Virus record (IMG/VR): IMGVR_UViG_3300021197_001268
Coordinates: 1 to 48,471 of that record
Source of the DNA: a virus
DNA length: 48,471 bases
Strand: one strand, 5' to 3'
How positions within the stretch are numbered: the first letter of the stretch is position 1; every line of letters begins with the position of its first letter. Shown here piece by piece: positions 27,601 to 34,736 of the stretch. A program made the position numbers and the translations under genes. The notes beneath the pieces were generated by a model. It searched no databases. It saw only the letters and a list, made by a program, of their open reading frames with translations, and was not told the origin of the DNA.

Positions 27601-29534
27601 CTCATGGCAGTTGAACGAGATGCTGCGGGGACGAATGTTCCTACAGCTAAACCCATTTTCCTTGCGACTACACTATTATAAGCTTCCAAGGCTTCAATAG
27701 TCTTCTCTCTTGCCGCTGTTCCTGCGCCTGATTCGGCTACTTCTTTTATAAGATCCAGTTTAACAGCTCTGTCAGCTACCTTTTTTAAAGCTACATCACC
27801 AGTAGCTCTAAGCATATTACTGGTCATACCCTTAACCATACCCTTAGCGGTTAACTTAGCTCCTGACTTAGCAGTTAAGTATGCCACGCCACCAGCTCCT
27901 GCGGTAGCTGTAGAAAGTAAAAAGGTAGCACCAATATCAACAATCATTGGAGCCACGGCTTCCATGACATCTTGTCCGACGCCATACTCAGCACCAAACA
28001 TAGCGGCAACTTGCCGACGATTAGCTTGCTGCTTACTCATCTCAACAAGACCTTCCTTACCCCAATCAGAGCCAAATACTGTAGGGGCTAGATAAACTAG
28101 ACTCGATACAGCATCCCATACAGAAGCTGCGATGCCCTTAGCTCTAGCAGCCACCTCGCTAAATACTTCTTCATTAGCGGTGAACTCTTTAAGAATAGTG
28201 GCGTCTCCTTTACCTTCCTGACGGCCAGCCAAGAGAGCTTCAGACCACTCATCAGCGTAACTAGAATCTTCAAGAACTTTATTGTAGTTACCGAATTGAT
28301 CAGCAAGAATCTCGTCCTGAGCCTCTATGAATCTTTTCTTAGTCTCTTCAGATAATTCAGGGTGGGCTGCTAAGGTCTTTGCGAAAAGCTCATCATTAAC
28401 AAAAACTGCGGGGTTGATTTGTGGCCCAAGCTTTGTGTTTCTTAAATTTTGCCCTGCTTCTGTCGCGTCTTGCCTGAGTGCGAAAGAACCACCAGCAAAA
28501 CCGGAGCTTACCACTAAAGCTTCATAAGCGTCACGAACATCTGAAGGCTTGTAATTAGCCCCGCTGTCGTTCAACTGCTCTGTGATATATTCAACAGCCG
28601 AATCAAAACTACTATGGCTAGCCAACCACACTCTTTTTCGCCGAGCATCTACTTCATCGTCAGCAACTCCTATACCAGCTAACAGATCTGACACACCTCG
28701 ACCTATAGTCTTACTTACAGACTCTGCCGCTGAGTCGTCCTCACGAGCTAGTTGACGTGCGTGTCCAGCAATATGCTCAGAAACAAAGGCGTCATCCTGA
28801 GATAACTCTTCAATACTCTTTGAGATCTCACTCAGTTTCTTGAACTGATAAACAGACACACCAGTATCTGGAATAGGACGAAGTTGGGATTCGATTTCTG
28901 AAACATTCTCATACGAAACATCTCCAAGCTGCGAAGCTTTCACTGCTTTGGCGAGAGACATCTCACTTACAGTATCACTAATCAAAAGCTTTTGATTACC
29001 GTCTTCATCCATCACATAAGCAAAAGGAAGTTGATTTGTGTTAACGAGATCTTCTTTAGTCTCATTAAAACGTCTTTCGACAATCTCCTCAGCTTCAAAC
29101 ATCAAGGAAGCAACTTTCCCCTTATACTCTTCCGTTACGTCTCCTTGCTCCGCGATGACTTCCTCACCAGCCATGTAATCTAATATCACCTGACGGTCCG
29201 GATCGTCACCTGAAAGACTAGAGAAGACTACGTTCATCTTACTCTGCATATCAGCTCCTTTAGGAGCGAGAGTCTTCTCAATAGTATCTTCATCCATCCC
29301 CGATATCGTGGAGAGTCCTTGACGTAAACCCATCTGAATTTCAGCTTCAGACTTAGCGTCATAGGAATCGCCTAACGACTCACGCATAAAGTCCGCGTAG
29401 CTTAGAAAGCTTTGCGGATCATCATCAGCTACATCGTTTTGAGTAGACCATTCAGAAAATGATTTAATTTGTTTCGGGGCTTCAGTCTCTTCAAAGAGAC
29501 TCTTTTCAAATTCGGTTAGTGGCAAATCAGACAT
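18669..29534 (-). CDS. Giant virion/ejection polyvalent protein
   Basis: 3,621 residues in one frame, 22% of the window. No RNA-polymerase motif was found, so it is not an obvious N4-type virion polymerase. Visible features are alanine/glycine-rich hydrophobic segments near residues 525-550, 665-690, 790-805 and 3290-3310. There are two zincin-like remnants, EEYAHAVV near 1755 and NEELAHTA near 2008, each keeping Glu and one His but lacking the first His. A LLHQPDTAFAGEV domain lies near 2220, and a VLEIDGEVEAVPAPEHESYP segment near 2480. The C-terminal region (about 3150-3450) resembles the LPD38 domain of phage polyvalent proteins (SQAPPLITDITKSPLGLMF). It follows two coiled-coil proteins in the terminase operon. 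Likely an internal virion protein ejected with DNA. Confidence 0.75.
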   Translation of the reverse strand: MSDLPLTEFEKSLFEETEAPKQIKSFSEWSTQNDVADDDPQSFLSYADFMRESLGDSYDAKSEAEIQMGLRQGLSTISGMDEDTIEKTLAPKGADMQSKMNVVFSSLSGDDPDRQVILDYMAGEEVIAEQGDVTEEYKGKVASLMFEAEEIVERRFNETKEDLVNTNQLPFAYVMDEDGNQKLLISDTVSEMSLAKAVKASQLGDVSYENVSEIESQLRPIPDTGVSVYQFKKLSEISKSIEELSQDDAFVSEHIAGHARQLAREDDSAAESVSKTIGRGVSDLLAGIGVADDEVDARRKRVWLASHSSFDSAVEYITEQLNDSGANYKPSDVRDAYEALVVSSGFAGGSFALRQDATEAGQNLRNTKLGPQINPAVFVNDELFAKTLAAHPELSEETKKRFIEAQDEILADQFGNYNKVLEDSSYADEWSEALLAGRQEGKGDATILKEFTANEEVFSEVAARAKGIAASVWDAVSSLVYLAPTVFGSDWGKEGLVEMSKQQANRRQVAAMFGAEYGVGQDVMEAVAPMIVDIGATFLLSTATAGAGGVAYLTAKSGAKLTAKGMVKGMTSNMLRATGDVALKKVADRAVKLDLIKEVAESGAGTAAREKTIEALEAYNSVVARKMGLAVGTFVPAASRSTAMSYGTLYTQLKESNPDLPEEDIHDRALGFAMTTGAVTGLITSAFSAIGRGGVEDALLKGMSFKEAKEVLEAVANTGAITNKAMSGAMKTVLADSLKKHSAQFLRTSGKIAKNAVDEGLEEGLDQLVSSFVEDVALNKDTPILERWQQTMHAAMVGGILGAGVPTVQAAARKLKVTPMDVADQSARLRGQFYQDVADNLTKNGSPTTANEVLRQIGERKRTKIQPPPLPTETTEEDQTILNDQAALSEVEQERIAEAQALEELENAEVRDEEKIATKQALLADLDNRIAELTDKTQPKAPVEIKLESAEDLAQDSVSGSQTTAGATLLEKIADVSRAEVNFHFGNVKNKKAKKFSAEFVEASVLNTEHIGVVADKGSPLSLEQGKEAQAGVDIDFTDLQRTLATVKVGPDSENVLETLNQKVTTHNADYRSGDFTSSKSYARRKSSNTLEFDDVPVKEDLAPFVQKKVVESASLGYPVNLTTSDTHGIPIPEDVDPLALSDYVASSVYTIYPTVAVKKPASGSSFESVSVRTRFNPQTGKIETGKVTGFVDEYGIGQFDNDPVVVAEMLRARVPVFVPKGFSNVNPSILLDENNYVKDVIGLTADGAALESKVTPVEAPPKYYYNNAKTTILDSIPFKAVDLPTGVKKFDVENGATTEEDFSSVTEIKRFITSFSKELDKTGEERNVEAHSRMEPLTDPSDSDAQKQAMDAARQQFIFNARMFELKQDILQDPTDKVGKLLNRMDLKVDAAASRLLPLISIDKAGEYSSSKILEVFIEQNVENNPALSGTAPPTFTSVLSKAADNFKAQKDYVSRKYRDVAALTLPQDGDLDTDSRRSDDYFSNFGREPDGTLAEPEVIANVMSSSIDNAIDAINKDQTLRRSVDEFVLNNVFDGSNEVAEVVKSLSPKDLFGVMSSWMVSSNGRVRKSVNSFVSGLESGSSRGIDLRNALIVSRFAGRPRGVSQINKPAVEEFQSLFAEITGDTIGSTEALNTMVAIDGALRTRLSVSLLSEAQRRGIAQANDVVIADLGLESGNSDSVVSALGKIAKSDKNPNHKLFAKLLLEDQAFIKNVKFVIGQGDTNIAGKYVKSIDGDHIVFINKATGNGRGLVNTLLEEYAHAVVSDTIAETGRPLNTTQKAAKKRLVTLFNKVNEAYDRQVSATGKRNPVIQVGLANLDEFVAHFFLSPDFQSYVKTLTGPRTKVFDRTLNSMVSMFRGVNTNELNQYVKSFKDVLDLGKNTRRSTTTNAKALGSSIVNDALFSAPVEEDVQVEEEAPIEVQPEAFPEDFFDRLSADQQSDAQSVKDFIRSLIPPSINIKTKIEGMGGSLAAVSKDESTIFINPIALAAKVKNNSYLAARGIIGVSINEELAHTASFNGLTQAEVDAYVESLSDTDYIDILAEYTSNTKDESFAKEFHDGLKSEDPEVVLQTKRILAEEKLRMYLQKATRGFTTEEDTRFWKSNPSLLAILKRYFAAAIRRFAANRRPLGGAGGVALNKMINEMRAIQSGFVRQPNIKSFDVDNPDANFSFYASPEDKNIDDEILRAAPEGAIEHVYLREQEKFNRLREAGVIKVSQDIRQFAGLNVLLHQPDTAFAGEVTLDGDTIVTGKGGVYYPVQFSDQGYFWASTRSKAKEMEAALNKISAKNNGKILMALTSADVTKMFSSTTMAVGSINFFRKLTDNPRFYGLNKETLNKILVKAANKAEHTTNSGAVKRLSRRLKIKDGLDQNIRNLRELLGPDDSVFPVRKDFVSELALGVSDTLSSPSKDMIKLMSDEDKKKEETKQIQAFRIASILAGSNDYVSKTLKDRKLSRPAILQGLGDMFTEPFIKTFQQLDRKTGNIYAVLEIDGEVEAVPAPEHESYPFTIVSKEKGVTPKINVLSKSYKWNEVSHDIDTDKPVPQSKLDSYFPPSSGVSNTSLKFVEPNEAAESNSLPLQFAAPSDPNPLQSDLNLNPVVDLLEMPMLEIGGKGPENRLLNWLNKLVTGEISEPFRRLIENRSFYRKAAEDNMTKFKRKMDRLIVETYGSYDNAPMDLIAKAQGYRSDSLVSEERLGLIDKAYDEKLDEIASRRSSGVITTDEAKAEREAAKEGKNNIIGKAYDEAVKIAEEERNKALRDLAAASPDLASFIIEIRQNHIIPIQKKLVEMGLNDDVSIKVSRTGEVYLTRAYRMFTDSNYLEMVKEDASYADVREAAMDFFEGQFIRDTADKIKKDADENKKPMTYQEAKQLARRELDKLNLQNPHYSYRQQTLDAFLSQYDSKAKTKGQSPSGFKMMVDNFKKRSDLPKPIRDLLGEYGAETGTDLILRTYSTVANIAAQKSFLEQLKIQGQREGLLISAETKFATDESRKKYAGWESIRAGQTDGANDPMTDMYVHPEFKEALQQTLNNSYIQEYAGTSERLVNGAFTLASKLSGKAMAAKTLGSVGFYFRNAIGNFIFGTSQGFFRYDQMFTSMGGASFKALFGKDGEIDPVVTEMIGLGVMGDELRAGVMRDLLNGKQNPDGIQKELEGLMEKSKLNKPKKVLAAIEKKAQDLSAALDAAYKAVYYQHELGYIERAAAQNPEGKFGQMSPMQRKREAARKVLMTAQSYSQAPPLITDITKSPLGLMFAPFLRFKAEMFRIPFNTYKLGLEEFRSGDPVMRQRGILRMSSMTFVLAGLSSAVPMIAAAMTGIGDDEHEDEAMRAGIPEYLRGHTFYYFTLGGKLTSFDATYLNPFAGTVDPVLRSMEKIRAGEYSEAGAAFALGYVKDQFLDTQILAGTAINAANNTNQSTGKPIWNKGVDDPIDVAYKLFEFIASEAYAPRIGKDFVKGLETQSLSGMMGELSKGVAPARFHEVDLQRQYERYLLDHNKRFANVKSELGQLRRNVPMTEETVRQIIDDNIEARRKMNYELMRITRGYNSLGIDSAKIGKTMKDLNVGKKRMQLLTYGYMDKPPTLNIIETLLKPQNKDYGIERAKQVVNYMQTQNRYIPVRPVTEPE

Positions 29535-29575
29535 AGCTGAAGAGGTTTGGGATGTAGTTGATGATAGTAGTTAGA

Positions 29576-30607
29576 TTATCGGGCAGAGTCAGGAATGAAT
29601 TTACTGGAAAGACTAGGTTTTTGTTCTGTTGTCCTTGAAGCTAAAACAGGGTTGGCCATAGAAGAAGCTCTCCTTAAAACAGCACGGTATAGATCTTTAT
29701 CGGGGAAATTAGCTCGACTTAGAGAACCACTTGACTCAATCCGCATCCGATCTTGCGGCGGGAGTAGTTGTAAATAGCTCGTTTCTAACTGGCTGCGTTC
29801 TATATCACCGAATGTAAGTTCTTGATTACTAATCTTATCAGCAGAATTCATAGCTTCAATCCCCGCTGCTGATAAAGTGCCTCCAGCAGTCAAGTCATTA
29901 GCGACCTCAGCAGGGGACATGTCGATGACATTTTTAAGGATAGACTCAGCCTCACTTTGTTGAGCCTTTAGGTATTCTTTTTGCTGCTCAAATTGGAAAT
30001 CAGAAAGCTCTTTTTGTGTTTTGGCGTAGCCTTTCTCTTTAACTGCTTTCGCTATTTCCAAAGATATCTCATCTGAAGAGGATACATACCCATCAAGATT
30101 AGCAAGCTGCGCTATTTTTTCAGGAGAAACTCCTGAGACCGCTGCCTGATAAATTTTACCAGCGTCACGTTCGCGCATCTTACTCTGGTTATCAATGGAG
30201 CGAGTAGCCGAGTTAAACAAGTTGGTAACCAAAGGGGAGTATTGTGATACAGAGGCATACTTTAGCTGTAACTGCGATAAATCTCTTTGTTGTGCAAAAT
30301 TATCTTTAGAGGGATCATTAGAAATATTCGATATACTTTCGATTACTTCTGGAATCTTTTCTAGTGCCTCATTTTCACGACGCGCTGTTTTACGCGCTCT
30401 TCGGAGCTGAAACTTCTGTTGTTTGAAAGCTAACTCTTGTTGTTTCAAAGCCATCGCTTGCTGCTGCATCTTCATCGTATGCGCCTGCATCGGCATGATG
30501 ACTTCCTGACGATACTTCATCGCTTGGTCGAAACCTCTCTCTCCCATCAGCATTGGAAAATACTGCTGGCGTAGTGGTGCGATGTCTTGATTATAGTCGA
30601 TGGCCAT
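29576..30607 (-). CDS. Gln-rich coiled-coil internal virion protein (putative)
   Basis: 343 residues from ATG at 30607. Residues 30-90 are Gln/Lys-rich coiled coil (MKMQQQAMALKQQELAF), and another helix with EQQKEYLKAQQSEAES lies near 210. It is one of two helical proteins just upstream of the giant gene, the place where internal (ejection) proteins are encoded in T7-like layouts. No sequence family recognised; role inferred from architecture and order. Confidence 0.65.
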   Translation of the reverse strand: MAIDYNQDIAPLRQQYFPMLMGERGFDQAMKYRQEVIMPMQAHTMKMQQQAMALKQQELAFKQQKFQLRRARKTARRENEALEKIPEVIESISNISNDPSKDNFAQQRDLSQLQLKYASVSQYSPLVTNLFNSATRSIDNQSKMRERDAGKIYQAAVSGVSPEKIAQLANLDGYVSSSDEISLEIAKAVKEKGYAKTQKELSDFQFEQQKEYLKAQQSEAESILKNVIDMSPAEVANDLTAGGTLSAAGIEAMNSADKISNQELTFGDIERSQLETSYLQLLPPQDRMRIESSGSLSRANFPDKDLYRAVLRRASSMANPVLASRTTEQKPSLSSKFIPDSAR

Positions 30608-30608
30608 A

Positions 30609-31631
30609 TTACTTTAATCTGTAGGACTTGCCGAAATCGGCTATTCTTTTAAGTCGAGCCTGTTCCCTTTTCTGGGTCTCAGATTGCTCTGCCTTTTTAG
30701 GCTGCTGGATCGAGTCGTTCGATTTTGGTTCTTCCATGCCCATTGCGTTAAACATATTTTTAGAACCTGACACGATTCTGTTTTGCTTATTAGCTTCTTC
30801 AGCGGCTAACATTCGTGAATCCATCCTACTTTTTCGTAAAGCGGGTGTGTCGATAGAAGGCTCGTTCATACGGGCCACCTCACCTAATAAAGCCATTCTT
30901 TGCGCGGCAGCTCCGGTCAGGCGACCGGACGCCCTACGAAACTTCCCACTAGCAGGTCCGATAGGACGAGATGGTTGCAGGAGAGACGACCCACTCCCTG
31001 TCACGTAATTAGGGTCTTGCATCGCTTTCAACGCAGCGTTAGGTTCAGTCCCAAACTCTCTTTGATACATGACGTTTTGAGCTGCGGCTGCGGCTGCTGT
31101 GGGGTCTGGTGCTGGTTGGTCAAACAATCCTGTTCCGGTCTTAGCCTTCTTAAAAGAAAAAGGGGAACCACGCTCACGGATCCTATTCTTTTCTAAGAAA
31201 GTGTTAAACTGATCTTCAGATACACCAGCATCTATTGCTTTTTTTCGAGAACTTTTTAGGAGGTCGGAGGTCAAAGCCCCCCGCTTCGACAAGTCTTTAA
31301 GCTCGGAGGCGATACCTGTTTTTTTATCTATTTCAAGTTTTTTGTCGCGGGCGGCTGACGCGTCAAAAGCTGCGTCTAACTGAGCTTCAGCTTCATCATA
31401 TGAGTCAAGGGGTTCCTCGGGTTCCTCATATTGTTTAAGGCGTGCTTTCCTCGCGGCGTCCTCTTCTTCACTTTTTTTTCTCCGCTCTTCAAAAGCCTTG
31501 GTTCTACCAGCCAAGATGCTACTTAACTTACCTCTTTGACCTTGAGAAGTTATACGGGAACTGGTTAATATACCCTTCGCTTCGGCATCTTTAGCCGCAG
31601 CATCTTTATAATATTTATCTTTATCCGCCAT
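30609..31631 (-). CDS. Low-complexity basic protein of the ejection-protein operon
   Basis: 340 residues from ATG at 31631 (MADKDKYYKD); an in-frame codon nine residues earlier would overlap the previous gene. It is Lys/Arg/Ala-rich, largely disordered or coiled, with charged repeats (EERRKKSEEEDAARKARL) and an Ala-run (DPTAAAAAAQ). It ends SYRLK. It starts 3 nt after the preceding gene and stops 2 nt before the next. Probably an internal or head-tail accessory protein; no relative recognised. Confidence 0.6.
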   Translation of the reverse strand: MADKDKYYKDAAAKDAEAKGILTSSRITSQGQRGKLSSILAGRTKAFEERRKKSEEEDAARKARLKQYEEPEEPLDSYDEAEAQLDAAFDASAARDKKLEIDKKTGIASELKDLSKRGALTSDLLKSSRKKAIDAGVSEDQFNTFLEKNRIRERGSPFSFKKAKTGTGLFDQPAPDPTAAAAAAQNVMYQREFGTEPNAALKAMQDPNYVTGSGSSLLQPSRPIGPASGKFRRASGRLTGAAAQRMALLGEVARMNEPSIDTPALRKSRMDSRMLAAEEANKQNRIVSGSKNMFNAMGMEEPKSNDSIQQPKKAEQSETQKREQARLKRIADFGKSYRLK

Positions 31632-31633
31632 AA

Positions 31634-31927
31634 TTACCAAAGTTTTTTGCAGGCCCAATAGCGTGCGGTTGTTTTGTCCTTTGCAGTTTTGCAGTTATGT
31701 CTGGCTCTGAAGTTCGCCCGACGTTTGGGATTCTTGTGTTTTGTGAAGTCACTATAATCGCGATGACCAAAACCGACTTTTTTGATTTTGTCGCCTTCTT
31801 TACCTAATACGACGAACTTCTTTTTAGATCCCTTTGGCGCACGCTTCGGCTTATTAAAGCCCGCAAAGGTCTCGCCATGATATTGGATACGGCCAGACGG
31901 TAGCCTCTTGAAACGCTTATTCGCCAC
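31634..31927 (-). CDS. DUF5754-like small basic protein
   Basis: 97 residues. The segment FNKPKRAPKGSKKKFVVLGK, then VGFGHRDYSDFTKHKNPKRR and the end TARYWACKKLW, match the DUF5754 pattern seen in phages and large DNA viruses (basic, RF/NF-R-RH-N-C, ending in YWACKxLW). Function unknown. The start is GTG at 31927; no ATG is available. A good promoter places transcription start on that GTG, predicting a leaderless message. First gene after the large terminase and its palindromic terminator. Confidence 0.75.
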   Translation of the reverse strand: MANKRFKRLPSGRIQYHGETFAGFNKPKRAPKGSKKKFVVLGKEGDKIKKVGFGHRDYSDFTKHKNPKRRANFRARHNCKTAKDKTTARYWACKKLW

Positions 31928-31933
31928 AGGCAG

Positions 31934-31962
31934 AAGATACAGGTTTTAGGGAAAAGTGTCAA
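31934..31962 (-). promoter_or_regulatory. Sigma70-type promoter for the ejection-protein operon, leaderless
   Basis: Minus strand: TTGACA (31957-31962), 17-bp spacer, TATCTT (31934-31939), then 6 nt to the GTG start at 31927. Transcription is predicted to begin at the start codon. It lies directly after the palindromic terminator behind the terminase, so it restarts transcription for the downstream genes. Confidence 0.8.
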
Positions 31963-31979
31963 TCTTCGGGATTTCGGTA

Positions 31980-32054
31980 AAAAACTTTCTCTATATACTC
32001 TTGGTATTTATCTAGTAATAGATAAATACCAAAGAGGTTTTGAAAAAGTTTTTT
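31980..32054 (-). repeat. 75-bp inverted repeat, copy B (palindromic core)
   Basis: Perfect reverse complement of 12025-12099, including the 12-bp palindromic core with 4-nt spacer. Its right end overlaps the stop codon of the large terminase gene. On the minus strand it ends in GAAAGTTTTTT, so it should terminate terminase transcription just before a new promoter. Orientation relative to the local genes is opposite to that of copy A. Confidence 0.95.
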
Positions 32055-33843
32055 AGCTGAGTAAGCTGGTATCGGGATTATTGAGAGCGCCACTAAGACT
32101 CTTAATCGAAACCTGTTTCCTGAATCCCGCATCCTTATTGTCATTCGGTGGGTCGATGGCCACGAGTCCCATACGCTGGCGAGCGCAATCGAGAGCAAGG
32201 AACGCAGCATCAGCTAAGTCAGGACTACGGCCAAACCGAGCCTTGAACTCCGGTTTTGATTCAATTTTCACTCTGAGCGTGCCTGTCCCTTTAGTCATAT
32301 CATAGTTTCTGGCGCACATTTCCTTAGCTAAATCCGCAGCTACGCCGTATATCTGCTGTGTCCGAAGCAGTTCTTTGCCGACGAACCAGAGTTCTGACAC
32401 TCTATTAGTGTAGAGTTCTGCTCCGGTAAGCTGACTGTTCATACTAACTCTCTTGTCGGAAGCTTTTCCGCCAAAGGTAACGCGCATGAACGAACTCTCC
32501 CACTCGCCAGCCAGAACGTCGCAGAAGGGCGCACCTGCTCCGGTCGAGTCGAGAGCCACATTGTTAGCAGAGATATTCCTACGTTTGCAGTGATCGATAA
32601 TCTGGTGGACAATCTGGTAGGTGCGGGGAACCGCTTTGTTTGTGGCATCATCATTGAGGTGTATGGCTTCTCCTAACTTGCAGACGTATTGGCCGTTACG
32701 AGCGTAGCCAACTTCAGCGGTATACATAATAGTCCTATCACCGCCGTTCGTGAACGCCGGATCGATTCCGGCAACGACGGTCGGCTTCTCTGCCCAATCG
32801 ACTTCGCCCATCGCACCTCCTTTGATAAGCTCTGCTTCTGAATAGATTCCGGTTGTTTCGTCGCTATCAAAGAAAACGGCTCGGACCATTCGCATGTATC
32901 CTCTAGATTCCGGCCCCAATAACGCCCTGTCTTCTGCCAGCTTCTCAGCGGTCGGTAGCCAAGGAAACTTAACTTCTCCTAACGTAATATTAGGGCTGCG
33001 CTCCCCATCGAGTCGGAGGTAGTGGCCTTTCCATTTCGTGGTCCACCTGTCAGCGGTCTGTGTATCTATGGACTCCCAGCCTTTCTTTGGCTCTGACCAT
33101 ACGCCGAAAGCGTCGAATCGGCTGTTCGGGTTGGACATGCCAATCATCTGGAAGAAGGGGTTCTTCGATAAGTTGGTCAGGCCAGCCTGCAATATACTTT
33201 CAGAAAGTTCTGAAAGTTCATCACCAATCATAATTACCCGCTTCTGCTTGATACCAATAAACTTACCTATTGCCTCGCGTGTTTTAGATTTCTCCGCCGC
33301 GATAAGTGATAATCCAGCCCGTTCGATAAGCGTGCCGTTTTCATCGACGTAAGCGGCGTTTCCGATTGAATCCCGTATCTTGATTGGCGCACCATCGATC
33401 ACGGACAACAAAGACATGACTGAACCCCAAATCCTTTTTCGTGCTTCCCGTAAGGTGGTAGAGGTCATCAGGACGAGTGTGTCTCGTGGCTGGCAGAGCC
33501 ATTGGACGATACCCCATGCGGCCATCGTATGTGATTTACCACTACTGGCGGAACCACCAATCGCTAGATACTTGTGCTTAATAGCAGCCCGAATCATCTG
33601 CTCTGCCCAAGGATGGCGGACCATCATCTTCTCCGGCAGTTCTTCTCTATTCCATAGTTCATCGCATACTCTCCAGAAATAAAACTCTTTGGCCTTGTCG
33701 TTGGGATGGTGAGCGAATCCGTATAATAGAGAGGTCAGTAGACTTGTCGGTGGGATTATCAGGCCACCTACGTCCATTTTCTTGTTAGTGGGGTCGATGC
33801 GCGGCTCTAGAACGCGCTTGCGCTTTTCTGCTTCGGAAGGCAT
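32053..33843 (-). CDS. terL: Terminase large subunit
   Basis: 596 residues. The ATPase half has Walker A GGSASSGKSH (96-105) and Walker B VIMIGDE (203-209; D208, E209). The nuclease half has an RNase H-type acidic set: GIDPAF with D361, ALDSTG with D432, and SPDLADA with D542 and D545. All hallmark residues are intact. It packages DNA into the procapsid through the portal and cuts the concatemer. ATG at 33843 lies 10 bp from the ATG of the divergent small-terminase-like gene. The stop codon runs into the palindromic repeat. Confidence 0.95.
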   Translation of the reverse strand: MPSEAEKRKRVLEPRIDPTNKKMDVGGLIIPPTSLLTSLLYGFAHHPNDKAKEFYFWRVCDELWNREELPEKMMVRHPWAEQMIRAAIKHKYLAIGGSASSGKSHTMAAWGIVQWLCQPRDTLVLMTSTTLREARKRIWGSVMSLLSVIDGAPIKIRDSIGNAAYVDENGTLIERAGLSLIAAEKSKTREAIGKFIGIKQKRVIMIGDELSELSESILQAGLTNLSKNPFFQMIGMSNPNSRFDAFGVWSEPKKGWESIDTQTADRWTTKWKGHYLRLDGERSPNITLGEVKFPWLPTAEKLAEDRALLGPESRGYMRMVRAVFFDSDETTGIYSEAELIKGGAMGEVDWAEKPTVVAGIDPAFTNGGDRTIMYTAEVGYARNGQYVCKLGEAIHLNDDATNKAVPRTYQIVHQIIDHCKRRNISANNVALDSTGAGAPFCDVLAGEWESSFMRVTFGGKASDKRVSMNSQLTGAELYTNRVSELWFVGKELLRTQQIYGVAADLAKEMCARNYDMTKGTGTLRVKIESKPEFKARFGRSPDLADAAFLALDCARQRMGLVAIDPPNDNKDAGFRKQVSIKSLSGALNNPDTSLLS

Positions 33844-33853
33844 AATTTAATGG

Positions 33854-34495
33854 ATGTCTGAAAAACCTATTAGAGAGTGCGAGGCTGAAGCCTTGCGCCT
33901 TAACAAAGAAGGTTACAGTAATAGCGCGATTGGTCAACACATTGGGGTCCACCGCAATACAATACGTAAGTGGTTAAAGAAACATGGAGTCGCCGCTAAG
34001 ATGAACGGAGACATGGTAGAAGGTAAGGTTCTCGACAACCTGATCCACAATACGGACATCAAAGAAGAACACCTGAAACCAGATTCTGACAAGGACCAGC
34101 TTAAAGAGGATGTTGAAGAACACTTTAACGAGACGATGAGTTCAGCCATTGTTGAAGAACGGTTCCGTGCATCTAAACAAGAGGACGTTACTCTGAACGA
34201 AATCGCAGAAGCACAGAACTCTCCGGCTGATAAATACCAACACTACATCGCCGCAGCCGGAATTAAATTGCTACGTGATTCGATGAAGACGCTGCGTGGA
34301 CCTAAGACGATTCGGGAGATGTCAGAACTCGACCAGCTCATTAGGCGTAACTTAGGACTCAACGCTAAGACTGGCGGCGGAAGTAGTAAGATGCAGATCG
34401 ACATTTCTATCCTAAATAACTCCAAAGCAGACAAAGGCGGAGGCGCAATTAGGCAGAAAAAAACGATTGACGCGGAGACCGGAAACGAGATTTAA
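33854..34495 (+). CDS. Small terminase-like protein with helix-turn-helix
   Basis: 213 residues. The N-terminal homeodomain-like HTH (about residues 10-42: ALRLNKEGYSNSAIGQHIGV, then HRNTIRKWLKKHG) should bind DNA. The C-terminal part (LRDSMKTLRGPKTIREMSEL, LIRRNLGL, then SKMQIDISILN) resembles the oligomerisation and terminase-contact region of phage small terminases. It is divergent from the large terminase with only 10 bp between start codons. A weak promoter (TTGCGC, 17 bp, CATAAT) would lie inside terL and start transcription near the ATG. A plain regulator is the alternative. Confidence 0.65.
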   Translation: MSEKPIRECEAEALRLNKEGYSNSAIGQHIGVHRNTIRKWLKKHGVAAKMNGDMVEGKVLDNLIHNTDIKEEHLKPDSDKDQLKEDVEEHFNETMSSAIVEERFRASKQEDVTLNEIAEAQNSPADKYQHYIAAAGIKLLRDSMKTLRGPKTIREMSELDQLIRRNLGLNAKTGGGSSKMQIDISILNNSKADKGGGAIRQKKTIDAETGNEI

Positions 34496-34505
34496 TACCC
34501 TTACA

Positions 34506-34736
34506 ATGTTCCAAGATCGTGAACCAGAGGTAAGTCCCAAATTCATTACCCGAATAGATGACGGAGCGGATTTCCGTTTTCCGGTAGATACCGCTGATGG
34601 TCTTTGGTATCGCGTGAAGCCGTCAACGGCCCGTGAAGTATTCTACTTGCAGTCTCTGCCGAAAGGGATCAGGGTCTTAGTTCCAGCAGAGGGCGATGGC
34701 CTTCTAATCAGAGGAGATTCAATACCAGCAAAATGA
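34506..34736 (+). CDS. Unknown small protein
   Basis: 76 residues from ATG at 34506; the frame is open upstream, but those codons overlap the end of the small-terminase-like gene. Compact beta-rich sequence (FRFPVDTADGLWYRVKPSTA, REVFYLQSLPKGIRVL, ending RGDSIPAK). No family recognised. Stop overlaps the next start as ATGA. Confidence 0.55.
   Translation: MFQDREPEVSPKFITRIDDGADFRFPVDTADGLWYRVKPSTAREVFYLQSLPKGIRVLVPAEGDGLLIRGDSIPAK

Noticed and set aside
18669-29534. N4-type virion RNA polymerase
   Set aside because: The size fits, but I could not find the T7-like polymerase motifs, and the C-terminus resembles an LPD38-type polyvalent protein instead.
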